A stretch of 64,000 nucleotides of DNA from contig NZ_MTSB01000013.1 in assembly GCF_002093745.1 (NCBI RefSeq), positions 1 through 64,000 on the forward strand. Direction: 5' to 3'. Shown here piece after piece: positions 18,256 to 28,622 of this stretch. Source of the stretch: Pseudomonas graminis (GTDB taxonomy: Bacteria > Pseudomonadota > Gammaproteobacteria > Pseudomonadales > Pseudomonadaceae). The first letter of the stretch is position 1. Each line of letters starts with the position of its first letter. The position numbers and the translations under genes were made by a program. The notes beneath the pieces are model-generated. The model had not been told where the DNA came from. It saw only the letters and a list, made by a program, of their open reading frames with translations, and did no database searches.

Positions 18256-19167
18256 CTACCCCAGCGCCTCGCTCACCAGCCAGTCATGCACGGCGCGGCG
18301 TGCCGGGGTGCTGAGCGCACCTTCGCGGTAGGCCAGGACGTATTTCTTCCTGGCCTTGATCGGATGACCGAACGGTACGATCAGCAAGCCCTGCTCAAGC
18401 TCATCGGTGATCAGCGCCTTGCGGGCGATGGCCACGCCCATGCCCATGCGCGCGGCATCGATGGTCAGGTGGTTGCGGTTGAAGGTGTGGCCGCGGCGCA
18501 CGTCGATACCGGCCGCCCCAATGGCCGTCAGGTAAAACTCCCACTCAGCGTATTCATAACTGCCGCGCCAGGCGGTGATGTCGTGCAGCAGCGGAAAATG
18601 CACCAGCTGGCTCGGCGTATCCAGCGGCGGCTTGCCCTCCAGCAGGCTTGGCGAGCAGACCGGGAACAGCTCTTCTTCCAGCAACGGCGTGGTCGACAGC
18701 CCCGGATAACTGCCGTCGTTCAGGTCGATGGCCAGGTCGAAATCATCATCACGCAACGACCCGCTGCTGTCCTCGGCGATGATCCGGAATTGAATGTCCG
18801 GAAACGCTTCCTGCAAACGCGGCAGGCGCGGCATCAGCCATTTACTCAGAAAAGACGGGATGCACCGCAGTTTGAACACCCCGCCGATACGCCCGGAATA
18901 CAACAGTCGCAGTTCTTCGCTGATGCGGCTCTGCACCTCGTTGGCAACCAACGCCAGACGCTGCCCCTCTGCTGTCAGCTCAAGCCCGCGCCCGACGCGA
19001 TGAAACAGCGCAAAGCCCAGGCGCTCTTCGAGCTGGCGCATCTGCTGGCTGATCGCGCCGGGGGTGACGTGCAGCTCTTCCGCACAGCGGGTGAAAGAAA
19101 GATGTCGGGCTGCACAGGCGAAAACCTGTAACCAGGCGTGCATCTGTGCGTTGAAGATTCTGCTCAT
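18256..19167 (-). CDS. LysR-family transcriptional regulator
   Basis: A 303-aa protein with an N-terminal winged helix-turn-helix (LSFTRCAEELHVTPGAISQQ, about 22-41) and a LysR co-inducer domain. The N-terminal layout (FACAARHLSFTRCAEELHVT) is GcvA/DsdC-like. It is divergent from sdaA (gap about 130 bp) and convergent with the DUF3100 gene, so control of serine dehydratase and possibly the transporter is likely by context. Confidence 0.92.
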   Translation of the reverse strand: MSRIFNAQMHAWLQVFACAARHLSFTRCAEELHVTPGAISQQMRQLEERLGFALFHRVGRGLELTAEGQRLALVANEVQSRISEELRLLYSGRIGGVFKLRCIPSFLSKWLMPRLPRLQEAFPDIQFRIIAEDSSGSLRDDDFDLAIDLNDGSYPGLSTTPLLEEELFPVCSPSLLEGKPPLDTPSQLVHFPLLHDITAWRGSYEYAEWEFYLTAIGAAGIDVRRGHTFNRNHLTIDAARMGMGVAIARKALITDELEQGLLIVPFGHPIKARKKYVLAYREGALSTPARRAVHDWLVSEALG

Positions 19168-19296
19168 TGAAGAGTTCCGCTAAAGCGTTGCATAGCAACA
19201 ATCGTTTGTCGTTTCGAACGTCGAAGCCAAAGATAAGGACCAGAAAAAGGGGAATACCGAATTCCCGTGCATCATCTCACTTGAAGGACCTCCGTG

Positions 19297-20673
19297 ATGG
19301 CCATCAGCGTCTTCGACATGTTCAAAATCGGCATTGGGCCGTCCAGTTCCCATACCGTCGGGCCTATGCGCGCCGGCGTACTGTTCGTGACCGAGCTGCG
19401 CAACCAGGACCGGTTGCACAGCGTAGAACGTATCGAGGTGCGATTGTACGGCTCTCTTTCGGCCACGGGCATCGGTCATGGCAGCGATCGTGCGACTGTC
19501 ATGGGTTTGATGGGCGAGTGGCCTGACCAGATCGACCCCAGTCAGGTCAATCAGCGCATCGACGCGTTGCGCGCCGATAACCAGCTGATGCTGGCGGGCG
19601 AGCACGCCATCACCTTCGTCTGGGAGCGGGACATGTGCCTGCTCGATGAAAGCCTGCCCTATCACCCCAACGGCATGACCCTGTGCGCCTACGGCAAGTC
19701 CGGGGAAATTTACGAGCAAACCTATTATTCCGTGGGCGGCGGTTTTGTGATCGACGCCGAACAGGCCGCCAGTGGCGTGCTGGACAATGACACCACCGTC
19801 CTGCCCTACGACTTTTTCAGCGGTGCGCAGTTGCTGAGACTGTGCAAGACACACGGCATGAGCATTTCAGAGCTGATGATGGCCAACGAAAAGGTCTGGC
19901 GCAGCGAAGAGGAAATTCGCGAAAAAATCATGGTCATCTGGGCGGCGATGCGCGCCTGTGTCGACAAGGGCCTGCTTGAAACCGGCATCCTGCCCGGCGG
20001 GTTGAACGTGCGGCGACGCGCTTACCGGCTGCACCAGAACCTGCAGAACCTCGACAACCCGAACGTGATCGGCTCGACCCTGAGCGCTATGGAATGGGTC
20101 AACCTGTTCGCCCTGGCGGTCAACGAGGAAAACGCAGCGGGCGGGCGCATGGTGACCGCACCGACCAACGGTGCCGCCGGCATTGTGCCCGCAGTGCTGC
20201 ATTACTTCATGAAATTCAAACCCACGGCCAATGACGACGACGTGGTGCGGTTCTTTCTGAGTGCCGCAGCGGTCGGCATCCTGTGCAAGAAAAATGCGTC
20301 GATTTCCGGTGCGGAAGTGGGCTGTCAGGGTGAAGTCGGTTCGGCCTGCGCAATGGCTGCCGCAGGCTTGGCAGAGATTCTTGGCGCAACCCCCGAGCAG
20401 GTTGAAAACGCCGCCGAGATCGGCCTGGAACATAACCTGGGGCTGACCTGCGATCCGGTCGGCGGGCTGGTGCAGATCCCCTGCATCGAACGCAACGCGA
20501 TTGCCGCCGTGAAGGCCATCAACGCTGCACAAATGGCCCTGCGCGGCGACGGCGCTCACCACATCTCGCTGGACCACGCCATCCGCACCATGCGCGACAC
20601 CGGCGCGGACATGCACGACAAATACAAGGAAACCTCACGCGGCGGGCTGGCGGTGAACCTGATCGAGTGCTGA
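19297..20673 (+). CDS. sdaA: L-serine dehydratase, iron-sulfur type
   Basis: A 458-aa single-chain L-serine ammonia-lyase that converts L-serine to pyruvate and ammonia. ATG 19297 follows an AAGGA site; the frame opens one codon earlier at GTG. The N-terminal beta domain begins [19 protein letters not shown]. The catalytic alpha domain has the 4Fe-4S cysteines in [21 protein letters not shown] and LTCDPVGG. The neighbouring LysR is the probable regulator. Pseudomonads often carry more than one sdaA paralogue, so a specialised role is possible. Confidence 0.95.
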   Translation: MAISVFDMFKIGIGPSSSHTVGPMRAGVLFVTELRNQDRLHSVERIEVRLYGSLSATGIGHGSDRATVMGLMGEWPDQIDPSQVNQRIDALRADNQLMLAGEHAITFVWERDMCLLDESLPYHPNGMTLCAYGKSGEIYEQTYYSVGGGFVIDAEQAASGVLDNDTTVLPYDFFSGAQLLRLCKTHGMSISELMMANEKVWRSEEEIREKIMVIWAAMRACVDKGLLETGILPGGLNVRRRAYRLHQNLQNLDNPNVIGSTLSAMEWVNLFALAVNEENAAGGRMVTAPTNGAAGIVPAVLHYFMKFKPTANDDDVVRFFLSAAAVGILCKKNASISGAEVGCQGEVGSACAMAAAGLAEILGATPEQVENAAEIGLEHNLGLTCDPVGGLVQIPCIERNAIAAVKAINAAQMALRGDGAHHISLDHAIRTMRDTGADMHDKYKETSRGGLAVNLIEC

Positions 20674-20688
20674 CAGGCAATCCATGAC

Positions 20689-20719
20689 GCCTGACGCGCT
20701 CACCCTCGAGCGCGCAGGC
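20689..20719. terminator. Hairpin between convergent genes
   Basis: GCCTG-(A)-CGCGCTC pairs with GAGCGCG-CAGGC across a 6-base loop, forming a strong stem with one bulged A, 15 bp after the sdaA stop and 8 bp before the end of the convergent amidohydrolase gene. There is no T-tract, so it is at best a bidirectional terminator-like structure. Confidence 0.45.
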
Positions 20720-20726
20720 CGGCGAC

Positions 20727-21884
20727 TCAATCCACCGGCAGACACTGCTCCACCAGCGACGTCCAGACGGCTACGCCCGGCTCGATGACCTGGTCGTTGA
20801 AGTCGTAATACGGGTTGTGCAGTGCCGCCGAGGGTTTATCGCCATCGACGCCCATCCAGATATACGCACCCGGGCAGGCATGCAGCATGAAGGCGAAGTC
20901 TTCAGACGCCATCGAAGGGTTGCAGCCCCATTGCACATTGGTTTCACCCACGGCCGCGACCGCTGCACGACGAATCGTGGCGGCGGCTTCGGGGTCGTTT
21001 TCGGTGACCGGATAGCCCACGTTATAGACCAGTTCACCACGCACGCCGAATGCCGTCGGCAGGCGCTCGACGAATTCGCCGATCAAGTGCTGGACCTTCT
21101 CGCGAACCGGCGTCTGCAGGCAACGCACCGTTCCTTTTAACGTGGCGGTTTCCGGAATCACGTTGATGGCCTCGCCAGCATTGAACTGGGTGATGCTGAC
21201 CACCGCCGAATCCAGGGGCGAGAGACGCCGGGAGACAATGGTCTGCAGCCCGAGTACCAGTTCGGCAGCCGCCACAATCGGGTCGTTGCCCTTGTCCGGC
21301 ATGGCCGCGTGACTGCCCTTGCCGGTCAGGGTGATTTCGAATGTATCCAGCGACGCCATCATTGGCCCCGGGTTGATCACGACCTTGCCTGCCGGCACGC
21401 CCGGCCAGTTGTGCAGACCGTAAATGGCGTCCATCGGGAAGCGTTCGAACAGGCCGTCTTCGATCATGCGTTGCGCACCGCCCAGGTTTTCCTCGGCAGG
21501 CTGGAAGACAACATGCACCGTGCCGCGAAACCGGCGGGTTTCCGACAGGTGCCGGGCGGTGGCCAGCAGAATCGCAGTGTGGCCGTCATGCCCGCAGGCA
21601 TGCATGCAGCCGGCGTGTGCCGACTTGTGCCCGCTGTCGCCCAGCTCCTGAATCGGCAAGGCGTCCATGTCCGCACGAATGCCGATGGTCGGGCCGTCGC
21701 CGGTACGCAGGGTGCCGACCACGCCAGTGCCACCCAGCCCGCGATGCACCTCGAGGCCGAAACCGGTGAGCAGATCAGCCACCTTGTCCGAGGTGTGCAG
21801 TTCCTGAAACCCCAGCTCCGGCGCGGCGTGGATCGTGCGGCGCCACACGGTTGCTTCGTCAATCAATGTCTTTGAAATAGGCAT
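20727..21884 (-). CDS. M20-family amidohydrolase (hippurate hydrolase-like)
   Basis: A protein of about 385 aa from ATG 21884. Its GGAG site overlaps the stop codon of the upstream aldehyde dehydrogenase gene, so translation is probably coupled. Metal-ligand motifs GCMHACGHDGHTA and QPAEENLGGA are clear, as is the C-terminal SEDFAFML. The family hydrolyses N-acyl amino acids and related amides. In this operon it follows an aldehyde dehydrogenase and a 3-hydroxyisobutyrate-dehydrogenase-like enzyme, implying an amide substrate whose product is further oxidised; the compound is unknown. Confidence 0.9.
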   Translation of the reverse strand: MPISKTLIDEATVWRRTIHAAPELGFQELHTSDKVADLLTGFGLEVHRGLGGTGVVGTLRTGDGPTIGIRADMDALPIQELGDSGHKSAHAGCMHACGHDGHTAILLATARHLSETRRFRGTVHVVFQPAEENLGGAQRMIEDGLFERFPMDAIYGLHNWPGVPAGKVVINPGPMMASLDTFEITLTGKGSHAAMPDKGNDPIVAAAELVLGLQTIVSRRLSPLDSAVVSITQFNAGEAINVIPETATLKGTVRCLQTPVREKVQHLIGEFVERLPTAFGVRGELVYNVGYPVTENDPEAAATIRRAAVAAVGETNVQWGCNPSMASEDFAFMLHACPGAYIWMGVDGDKPSAALHNPYYDFNDQVIEPGVAVWTSLVEQCLPVD

Positions 21885-21888
21885 GTGT

Positions 21889-23409
21889 TTACTCCAGGCT
21901 CGCGCCGTAGCCAAAACTGGCTGCGGGCTTGGCGGCAGTTTCGACCCAGACGCTTTTCACTTCGCTGTACTCGCGCAGCGCATCCAGGCCCGATGAGCGG
22001 CCATAACCGCTTTCACCATAGCCGCCAAACGGCGAGCTGACGTGGATGGTCTTGTAACCGTTGACCCAGAATGTCCCGGCACGCACCTGTTTGGCAACCC
22101 GGTGGGCGCGGCCCACATCGCGGGTCCAGACGCCACCGGCCAGGCCGAAGCGGCTGTCGTTGGCGATGCGGATCGCGTCTTCTTCATCCTTGAAAGGAAT
22201 CGCCACCACCACCGGGCCGAAGATTTCTTCCTGGGCGCAATGCAGCTCGTTGGTGCCCGCCAGCACGGTCGGATTGACGTAATAACCCGGCTTGTCCGGG
22301 ATCGGATCAGCCTGCTCGCCGACCAGCCTGGCGCCGTCTTTCAACGCGCGCTCGACCATGCTTTTCACATGGTTGTACTGTTTGGCGTTGTTGATCGGGC
22401 CGATCTGGGTTTCCGGGTCGCTCGGGTCGCCGACCTTGAATTGCGTCGCCGCGACGGCCAGCGCATGGGTGAATTTCTCAAAGATCGATTCCTGCACCAG
22501 CAGACGCGAACCGGACACGCAGCTTTGCCCGGCGCCGGAGAAAATAGCGGCCTGAGCGCCGCGCAAAGCGACGTCCAGGTCGGCATCTTCAAATACGATA
22601 TTGGCCGACTTGCCGCCCAGCTCCAGTACTGCCGGAATGCAGCGCTGCGCCGCCGCCACCGCAATGTGCCGACCGGTTGCCGGCGAACCGACAAACACCA
22701 CTTTGCGGATATCGGCCTTGGCAATGAACGCCTGACCGATGGAATGACCGAAACCGGCAATCACATTGACCAGCCCTTTCGGCACGCCTGCGCGTTCGAT
22801 CAGCACACCGACGACCAGCGAGCTGAGCGGCGTCAGTTCCGACGGTTTGAGGATGACAGCGTTACCCGCCGCAATCGCCGGGGCGATCTGCCAGCCGCAG
22901 GTGAAGATCGGCGCGTTCCACGGGGTGATCTGCAACACCGTGCCCAACGGCTCGTAGGTCACGTAGTTGAGGTGCGTGGTCGGCACCGGAATGATTTCGC
23001 CGTGCAGTTTGTCCGCCCAACCGGCGTAATACTCGAACATCTCGGCCACTTTGAGCACTTCGACGCGGGCATCGCGGATTGGCTTGTTGGCAGTCAGCGA
23101 TTCGATCTGCGCGAGGTTTTCCTGCGCTTCACGAATCAGATTGCCCACCTGGTACATGGCACGCCCACGCACCTGGGCGGTCAGCGCCCACCACTGTTGT
23201 TGCGCCGTTTTGGCAGCCTTGTCGGCGGCGTCGACCAGAGACTCGTCGGCATCCGGAAAGCTCAGCAACAGGCTGTCGTCGTGGGCATTGCGCACATCGA
23301 CCGGCGCGCCGTGGCCTTCGATGAACTGGCCGCCGACGTAGCTGGCGATGACACTGCGATCGCCCCAGTAAGGGCGCATCAGTTCAAGGATTTTTGCAGT
23401 GCTCATCAT
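21889..23409 (-). CDS. NAD-dependent aldehyde dehydrogenase
   Basis: A 506-aa ALDH superfamily enzyme with catalytic Cys in SGAGQSCVSGSR, Glu in LELGGKSA, NAD-site GSPATGRHIA and the C-terminal PFGGYGESGYGRSSG. Two adjacent ATGs (23409 and 23406) follow the upstream stop directly (TAAATGATG); the second has better spacing from GGAG. It sits between an HIBADH-like gene and an M20 amidohydrolase gene in one operon. The aldehyde substrate is not evident from sequence. Confidence 0.92.
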   Translation of the reverse strand: MMSTAKILELMRPYWGDRSVIASYVGGQFIEGHGAPVDVRNAHDDSLLLSFPDADESLVDAADKAAKTAQQQWWALTAQVRGRAMYQVGNLIREAQENLAQIESLTANKPIRDARVEVLKVAEMFEYYAGWADKLHGEIIPVPTTHLNYVTYEPLGTVLQITPWNAPIFTCGWQIAPAIAAGNAVILKPSELTPLSSLVVGVLIERAGVPKGLVNVIAGFGHSIGQAFIAKADIRKVVFVGSPATGRHIAVAAAQRCIPAVLELGGKSANIVFEDADLDVALRGAQAAIFSGAGQSCVSGSRLLVQESIFEKFTHALAVAATQFKVGDPSDPETQIGPINNAKQYNHVKSMVERALKDGARLVGEQADPIPDKPGYYVNPTVLAGTNELHCAQEEIFGPVVVAIPFKDEEDAIRIANDSRFGLAGGVWTRDVGRAHRVAKQVRAGTFWVNGYKTIHVSSPFGGYGESGYGRSSGLDALREYSEVKSVWVETAAKPAASFGYGASLE

Positions 23410-24300
23410 TTATTCTCCGTGACCGTAAAGTTTGGCGTCAGTGCGCTGCACGATGGCGCAGAAGTCTTCGTTGTCCGCCAGGGTCTGGCTGCTGGCTTGC
23501 CACAATTGCGCGACCACACGCGACAACGGCAGGTCCATGTCGAGGCTGTCCGCCAGATCGCTGGCCAGCCCAACGTCCTTGCGCATCAAACCCATGGTGA
23601 AGCCCGAGTCATAGGCCTTGTTCAGCACCCAAGTGGGGAACATGACCTGCGTTGCACCGCTGCGACCGGAACCGGCATTCAGGCCCTGCAGGAGTTTTTC
23701 CGGATCGACACCGGCACGTGCGGCCATCGCGACGGCTTCGGCGGTACTGATCAGGTGGCAGGCGGCGAGCATGTTGTTGGCGATCTTGGCCACATTGCCC
23801 GCGCCGCACTGCCCGACATGCACCCGTGTGCCGCTCATGCCTTCCAGCACCGGCATGGCGCGGGCCAGGTCTGCGTCTTCAGCGCCGATGACCATCGACA
23901 TGGTGCCGGTGGCCGCGCCTTTCGGGCCGCCTGACACCGGGGCGTCGATGAATGCGATACCGGCTTTAGCCAGCTCAGCGGCCACCTTGCGGCTCATTTC
24001 CGGCGTCGAGGTGGTGGTGTCGACCACGATCAGCCCCTGGCGACCGAACTCGCGGATGCCTCCCTCACCGAGGCAGACCGACTCCACATGCTCGGCCTTG
24101 GGCAGCGACAGGATCAGAATGTCGACGCTCTGAATCAGTTGCTTGCGGTCGGCAACCGGCTTGACGCCTTTGCTTTCGGCCTGGGCCAGCGCGGCTTGCG
24201 ACAGGTCAAAGCCACTGACGTCAAAGCCCTTGCCGGCCAGCGTGGCAGCCATGCCGCCGCCCATGTTGCCCAATCCGATCACACCTGCTTTCAAAGTCAT
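23410..24300 (-). CDS. 3-hydroxyisobutyrate dehydrogenase-family oxidoreductase
   Basis: A 296-aa beta-hydroxyacid dehydrogenase with an N-terminal Rossmann motif (GVIGLGNMGGGMA), substrate motif DAPVSGGPKGAATGT and catalytic Lys in GNVAKIANNML. Family members include 3-hydroxyisobutyrate, L-threonate and tartronate-semialdehyde reductases, and sequence alone does not choose. It is first in a three-gene operon (this gene, aldehyde dehydrogenase, amidohydrolase), divergent from a LysR regulator. Confidence 0.92.
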   Translation of the reverse strand: MTLKAGVIGLGNMGGGMAATLAGKGFDVSGFDLSQAALAQAESKGVKPVADRKQLIQSVDILILSLPKAEHVESVCLGEGGIREFGRQGLIVVDTTTSTPEMSRKVAAELAKAGIAFIDAPVSGGPKGAATGTMSMVIGAEDADLARAMPVLEGMSGTRVHVGQCGAGNVAKIANNMLAACHLISTAEAVAMAARAGVDPEKLLQGLNAGSGRSGATQVMFPTWVLNKAYDSGFTMGLMRKDVGLASDLADSLDMDLPLSRVVAQLWQASSQTLADNEDFCAIVQRTDAKLYGHGE

Positions 24301-24463
24301 GTCTGCATCTCGATTAAAGGTTTTGTATGCGTTCGAAAATGACGCTGCCAGCCGCTGTCGCCAGCCCTGTGCCGATGATTCGAGTATGGACAGCGCTTTC
24401 CCCTCTCAGCAATAATCCGAAAATCGAATTTATGTTGCCTTTAGCGCAACACAGGTGCCCCCC

Positions 24464-25369
24464 ATGAGCCTCGTGCAAGATCGTCGCATCCTGTACTTCT
24501 TCGAAGCCGTCAGGCTGGGCAGCGGCCGGGCTGCCGCTGTCTTCCTGAACGTCGCGCCGTCGGCGGTCAGCCGCCAGATTGCTCAACTGGAACAGGAGCT
24601 CGGCTCGCCCCTGCTGGAGCGGCACCGGCGCGGGGTCAAACCGACCGAGGCGGGTGACAAGGTGCTGGCTTATTACCGCCAGCGATTGACTCAGCAGGAA
24701 GTGCTGCTGGATTCGATCCAGGCACTGAAAGGCCTGCACAGCGGCTCGGTGACGCTGGTGTCCGGCGAAGGTTTTCTCGAAAGCCTGGCGCAGCCGCTGG
24801 CGCGGTTTTCCGAGCTGTACCCCAGAATCGAGTTGATCGTGAACGTCTGTGGCAGCAACGAAGTGATCCGTCAGGTGGTCGAGGACGAAGCGCACATCGG
24901 GCTGGTCTTCAATCCGGCTGCCGACCCGAAAATCCGCTCGCACGCGCATCAGCGTCAGCCCGTCTGCGTGATCACCGGGCCTGATCATCCGCTGGCTCAA
25001 GAGCAAAACCCTGTCGAGCTTCGGACACTCGATCAGTATCGCGTGGCGCTTCCCGCAGTCTCCTACGGCATCCGCCAGATTCTGCTGCAAGCCGAACACC
25101 AATTGGGCATCACGGTGCAGCCGACGCTGACCTGCAGCACCTTCGCGATGCTCAAGCATTTCGCCATGCAGGGCGGCGTCACCTTGCTGCCGACCTTCGT
25201 TGTGGAAGAGGAGATCAAAGCCGGCACTTTACGTGCCCTGCCCTTGCAGCATGAAGTGTTCAGCAGCCCGCAAACCCACCTGATCAGCCGCCTGGGCCGT
25301 CAGCTCAGCGTGGGTGCCAGTCGTTTGATGGGCATGCTGCTGCAGGACATGACGGCGTTTCGCAATTGA
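24464..25369 (+). CDS. LysR-family transcriptional regulator
   Basis: A protein of about 301 aa; ATG 24464 is preferred over an in-frame GTG at 24455. The N-terminal helix-turn-helix is GRAAAVFLNVAPSAVSRQIA, followed by a typical effector domain. It is divergent from the HIBADH/ALDH/M20 operon with a gap of about 160 bp and probably controls it. Confidence 0.92.
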   Translation: MSLVQDRRILYFFEAVRLGSGRAAAVFLNVAPSAVSRQIAQLEQELGSPLLERHRRGVKPTEAGDKVLAYYRQRLTQQEVLLDSIQALKGLHSGSVTLVSGEGFLESLAQPLARFSELYPRIELIVNVCGSNEVIRQVVEDEAHIGLVFNPAADPKIRSHAHQRQPVCVITGPDHPLAQEQNPVELRTLDQYRVALPAVSYGIRQILLQAEHQLGITVQPTLTCSTFAMLKHFAMQGGVTLLPTFVVEEEIKAGTLRALPLQHEVFSSPQTHLISRLGRQLSVGASRLMGMLLQDMTAFRN

Positions 25370-25491
25370 GATAAACGGAGCCGGCCGGCATACCGTTAGT
25401 CCCACCTGAAACAATCGCGCTGAACCATCAAAATCCTCATGGTTCCTCTTTAGTAACGGATCAGAACGTCTGCTGCTATCGAGGATTAATC

Positions 25492-26727
25492 ATGCGAGCT
25501 TTGACTTACCACGGCGCCAAAGATGTAAAAGTCGACACCGTGCCAGACCCGGAAATACAAGAAGCCGACGACATCATCCTGAAAGTCACCGCAACAGCCA
25601 TCTGCGGCTCCGACTTGCACCTGTATCGTGGCAAGATTCCGACCGTGGAACACGGTGACATCTTCGGCCACGAGTTCATGGGCATCGTGGAAGAAACAGG
25701 TTCGGCGGTCTCCGCTGTGAAGAAAGGTGATCGCGTCGTGATCCCTTTTGTGATTGCCTGCGGCAGCTGCTTTTTCTGCAATATCGATCTGTTCGCCGCC
25801 TGCGAGACCACCAATACCGGGCGTGGCGCGATCATGAACAAGAAGTCGATTCCGCCAGGCGCAGCGTTGTTTGGTTTTAGCCATTTGTACGGCGGCATTC
25901 CCGGCGGGCAGGCTGAATACGTGCGCGTACCCAAGGCCAACACCGGCCCATTCAAAGTCCCCGGCACGCTGTCTGACGAGAAAGTGCTGTTCCTCTCCGA
26001 CATTCTGCCCACGGCCTGGCAGGCCGTGACCAACGCCGGGGTCGGCAAGGGTTCGAGCGTTGCCATCTACGGCGCTGGCCCGGTCGGGCTGATGAGCGCG
26101 GCGTGCGCGAAAATGCTCGGTGCAGAGAAGATCTTCATGGTCGATCACCACCCGTATCGCCTGGCTTACGCGCAGAAAACCTATGGCGTGATCCCGATCA
26201 ATTTCGACGAAGACGATGATCCGGCTGACACCATCATTCGCCAGACGCCTGGCATGCGTGGCGTGGACGGCGTGATCGATGCAGTGGGTTTCGAGGCCAA
26301 GGGCAGCACGACCGAAACCATTCTGGCCACCCTGAAACTGGAAGGCAGCAGCGGCAAAGCCTTGCGCCAATGCATCGCGGCGGTCAGACGTGGTGGCGTG
26401 GTGAGCGTACCGGGGGTTTATGCCGGGTTCATCCACGGCTTCATGTTCGGCGACGCGTTCGACAAAGGCCTGACCTTCAAGATGGGCCAGACCCACGTAC
26501 ACCGCTTTCTGCCTGAGCTACTTGGGCACATCGAAGCCGGTCGCCTTGAACCCGAAGCGATCATCACCCATCGCATGTCGCTGGAGGACGCGGCCAAAGG
26601 TTACAAGCTGTTCGACAAGAAGGAGGAAGACTGCCGCAAGGTCATTCTGACGCCGGGCAATAATACCCTTGCCGTGCCAGACACGGACACCGAAGCACTG
26701 GTGGGTGTGGGTGTGCCGGCAATGTGA
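25492..26727 (+). CDS. Zinc-dependent alcohol dehydrogenase (glutathione-independent formaldehyde dehydrogenase-like)
   Basis: A 411-aa medium-chain dehydrogenase. Catalytic zinc ligands are in [12 protein letters not shown] and [11 protein letters not shown] structural-zinc-type loop (ACGSCFFCN...ACETTN) and the Rossmann motif [11 protein letters not shown] are present. The length and the long insertion after the structural loop are typical of the formaldehyde-dehydrogenase-like branch. ATG 25492 follows GAGGA. It appears monocistronic, with a degenerate REP-like element downstream. Confidence 0.9.
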   Translation: MRALTYHGAKDVKVDTVPDPEIQEADDIILKVTATAICGSDLHLYRGKIPTVEHGDIFGHEFMGIVEETGSAVSAVKKGDRVVIPFVIACGSCFFCNIDLFAACETTNTGRGAIMNKKSIPPGAALFGFSHLYGGIPGGQAEYVRVPKANTGPFKVPGTLSDEKVLFLSDILPTAWQAVTNAGVGKGSSVAIYGAGPVGLMSAACAKMLGAEKIFMVDHHPYRLAYAQKTYGVIPINFDEDDDPADTIIRQTPGMRGVDGVIDAVGFEAKGSTTETILATLKLEGSSGKALRQCIAAVRRGGVVSVPGVYAGFIHGFMFGDAFDKGLTFKMGQTHVHRFLPELLGHIEAGRLEPEAIITHRMSLEDAAKGYKLFDKKEEDCRKVILTPGNNTLAVPDTDTEALVGVGVPAM

Positions 26728-26737
26728 CAGCCGCGAG

Positions 26738-26790
26738 CTTGTTGTTCCTCACGCTGAAGTGGGAATGCCTCCGGTGAGGCTCTGCGTCAT
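26738..26790. repeat. Degenerate REP-like element
   Basis: GTTCCTCACGCTGAAGTGGG followed by AATGC and GAGGCTCTGCGTC matches the unit of the array at 16.2-16.5 kb, with several changes. It lies in the gap between the convergent alcohol dehydrogenase and racemase genes. Confidence 0.55.
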
Positions 26791-26819
26791 CTAGTTGAGC
26801 AGCGCTGCCGGCTCAATGT

Positions 26820-27551
26820 TCAACGGCTCAGATAGGCAAATCGTCCCTTGAACGGCTTGCCTATCGGGTCGGCCAGGTCGCCGTGCTTGCTGGTGGTCAG
26901 CCCCAGGTCCACCAGCGATTCCGCCAGCTTCACCGCTGCTGCAACGCCATCAATGACGGGCAGACCTATCGCTTCGCTGAGTTGCCTGGTCAGATCAGCC
27001 ATTCCGCCACACCCCAGCACGATGGCGCCGGCACCCTCCTGATCGCGGGCAACAATGGCCTGCTCGGCCATCAGCTCGATGAGCTCCGGGCCGCTGTCTT
27101 CAAGTGCCAGCACCGGCAGATCGATACAGCGCACCGATGTACACAACTCACTGAAGCCATAACGCTGCAACAGGTGCTCGGCGATGATTCGGGTGCGGGT
27201 CAGCGTCGTCACCACTGCAAAACGGGTGGAGATCAGGCTGGCCATGTGAAAGGCCGCTTCGGCAATGCCGATCACCGGCGCGCTGGCGTATTCACGGGCG
27301 GCCAGCAAACCAGGGTCACCGAAGCAGGCAATGATGTGCGCATCTACCTGTTGCTCTCGGCCTTTGCGTATTTCCTCAAGCACGCCGAGGGTGGCAATGG
27401 CTTCGTCAAAGTGCCCTTCGATGGACACCGGGCCATCGTCCGGACTGCAGGCAACGATTTGAGTGCCTGGGCGTGCGATGGCTTGCGCCGCCAGTCCGAT
27501 CTTGCGGGTCATGGCTTCGCTGGTGTTGGGGTTGATCACTTGAATACGCAC
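26820..27551 (-). CDS. Hydantoin/allantoin racemase (Asp/Glu racemase family)
   Basis: A 243-aa protein starting at GTG 27551, with a GGGAG site that lies just after the stop of the upstream gntR. The two catalytic cysteines are visible in IIACFGDPG and VLGCGGMAD, with the family N-terminus INPNTSEAMT. Members racemise 5-substituted hydantoins or allantoin. Co-transcription with a GntR regulator and divergence from an NCS1 permease suggest an allantoin or hydantoin uptake and entry step. The downstream hydrolase is not in this window. Confidence 0.87.
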   Translation of the reverse strand: MRIQVINPNTSEAMTRKIGLAAQAIARPGTQIVACSPDDGPVSIEGHFDEAIATLGVLEEIRKGREQQVDAHIIACFGDPGLLAAREYASAPVIGIAEAAFHMASLISTRFAVVTTLTRTRIIAEHLLQRYGFSELCTSVRCIDLPVLALEDSGPELIELMAEQAIVARDQEGAGAIVLGCGGMADLTRQLSEAIGLPVIDGVAAAVKLAESLVDLGLTTSKHGDLADPIGKPFKGRFAYLSR

Positions 27552-27561
27552 TGGAACTCCC

Positions 27562-28281
27562 TCAGCGTCGTTTGAAGATGCTATGAAAATCGACTGTTTC
27601 GCTGACCGGCTCGTCCACGTTCAGGCTGGCCCGGATACGACGCAGGTGCTCGGCCATCCATTCCCGGGCCTGCTCGCCCTGCCCGGCCTCGAGCAACGCC
27701 AGCAGGTCCACGTGCTGACCACAGTCGCAGCCGACACTGCGCCGCGAACCGTACACGGCAACAATCAGGGATGAACGCGTGGTGAGTTGCGCAACCTGCT
27801 CGGTCAACACCTGATTACCCGCCAACGCACACAGCTGCACATGAAAGCGCGCCGACAGTTGAATGGCTTCGCTGTGGCGACCCGCCTGCTGGGCGTCGTG
27901 TTCCTGATTGCAGAGCGCACGTAACGAGTCCAGTCGCTGGCCGCTGGCCCGCGCAGCGATGTCGGCCATCAGCGCGGGTTCTATCAGCTGTCTGGCGCCA
28001 AGAACATCCTGAGCTTCTTGTGCAGACGGTTGCGCCACTTCAGCACCGCGCTTGGGCCGTAGCGTGACAAGCCGCTCCAGCGCCAGACGTTGCAACACCT
28101 TGCGAATGCCAGTCCGGCTGATTTCGAAAACTTCGGCCAACGCGTCCTCGGGCAGACGCGTGCCTGGGGCCAGACGGTGCTCGACGATGGCCTCCAGCAC
28201 ATGCTGATAGATCTGCTCGTCACGGCCTTTTTCATCAGTTGCGGGGGTGAGGAACAGCGGAGCGCTGGCAGGTCGGGTCAT
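27562..28281 (-). CDS. GntR-family regulator (FCD effector domain)
   Basis: A protein of about 239 aa from ATG 28281 (GTG 28293 also possible). The N-terminal winged helix includes [20 protein letters not shown], and the C-terminal all-helical FCD domain has the metal-ligand pattern in [13 protein letters not shown] and the His of [12 protein letters not shown]. It shares an operon with the racemase (10-bp gap) and is divergent from the NCS1 permease gene; both promoters carry the same GATCGTATACA element. Confidence 0.92.
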   Translation of the reverse strand: MTRPASAPLFLTPATDEKGRDEQIYQHVLEAIVEHRLAPGTRLPEDALAEVFEISRTGIRKVLQRLALERLVTLRPKRGAEVAQPSAQEAQDVLGARQLIEPALMADIAARASGQRLDSLRALCNQEHDAQQAGRHSEAIQLSARFHVQLCALAGNQVLTEQVAQLTTRSSLIVAVYGSRRSVGCDCGQHVDLLALLEAGQGEQAREWMAEHLRRIRASLNVDEPVSETVDFHSIFKRR

Positions 28282-28622
28282 GATTGAAACCACTTTTTCA
28301 GTGCAGATCGTATACAGGAATAGTGCCCGATGTATCGCTGGATGAGTAGCGCTATCTAGAAGGCATCATCTGAGCCCTGAGCGCGCAATACATGACGCGC
28401 ACCGTAACTGCGCAAAAGCGCCCTGTTTACGTGCGGTTTCTGCACGGGCACCCCGCCGCTCAAACCAACGACCTTCAGTCATAAGATCGCCACCCTGCAC
28501 AGCTTTCATCAACTTCAATGACGCAGAAAAACCTGTGGCACAGCTTTTGCGTACAGGATCGTATACAAAAAAATCATCGATCGTACTCTGATCTCATCCC
28601 CACTCGACGAGGGAGTTTCGCA
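28282..28622. promoter_or_regulatory. Divergent regulatory region with paired GATCGTATACA sites
   Basis: This 341-bp gap between gntR and the permease gene contains GATCGTATACA at 28306-28316 (25 bp upstream of the gntR start) and again at 28557-28567 (56 bp upstream of the permease ATG). GTATAC is the palindromic core common in GntR/FCD operators. They are probable operators for autoregulation and permease control. No gene is seen in the gap. Confidence 0.55.
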
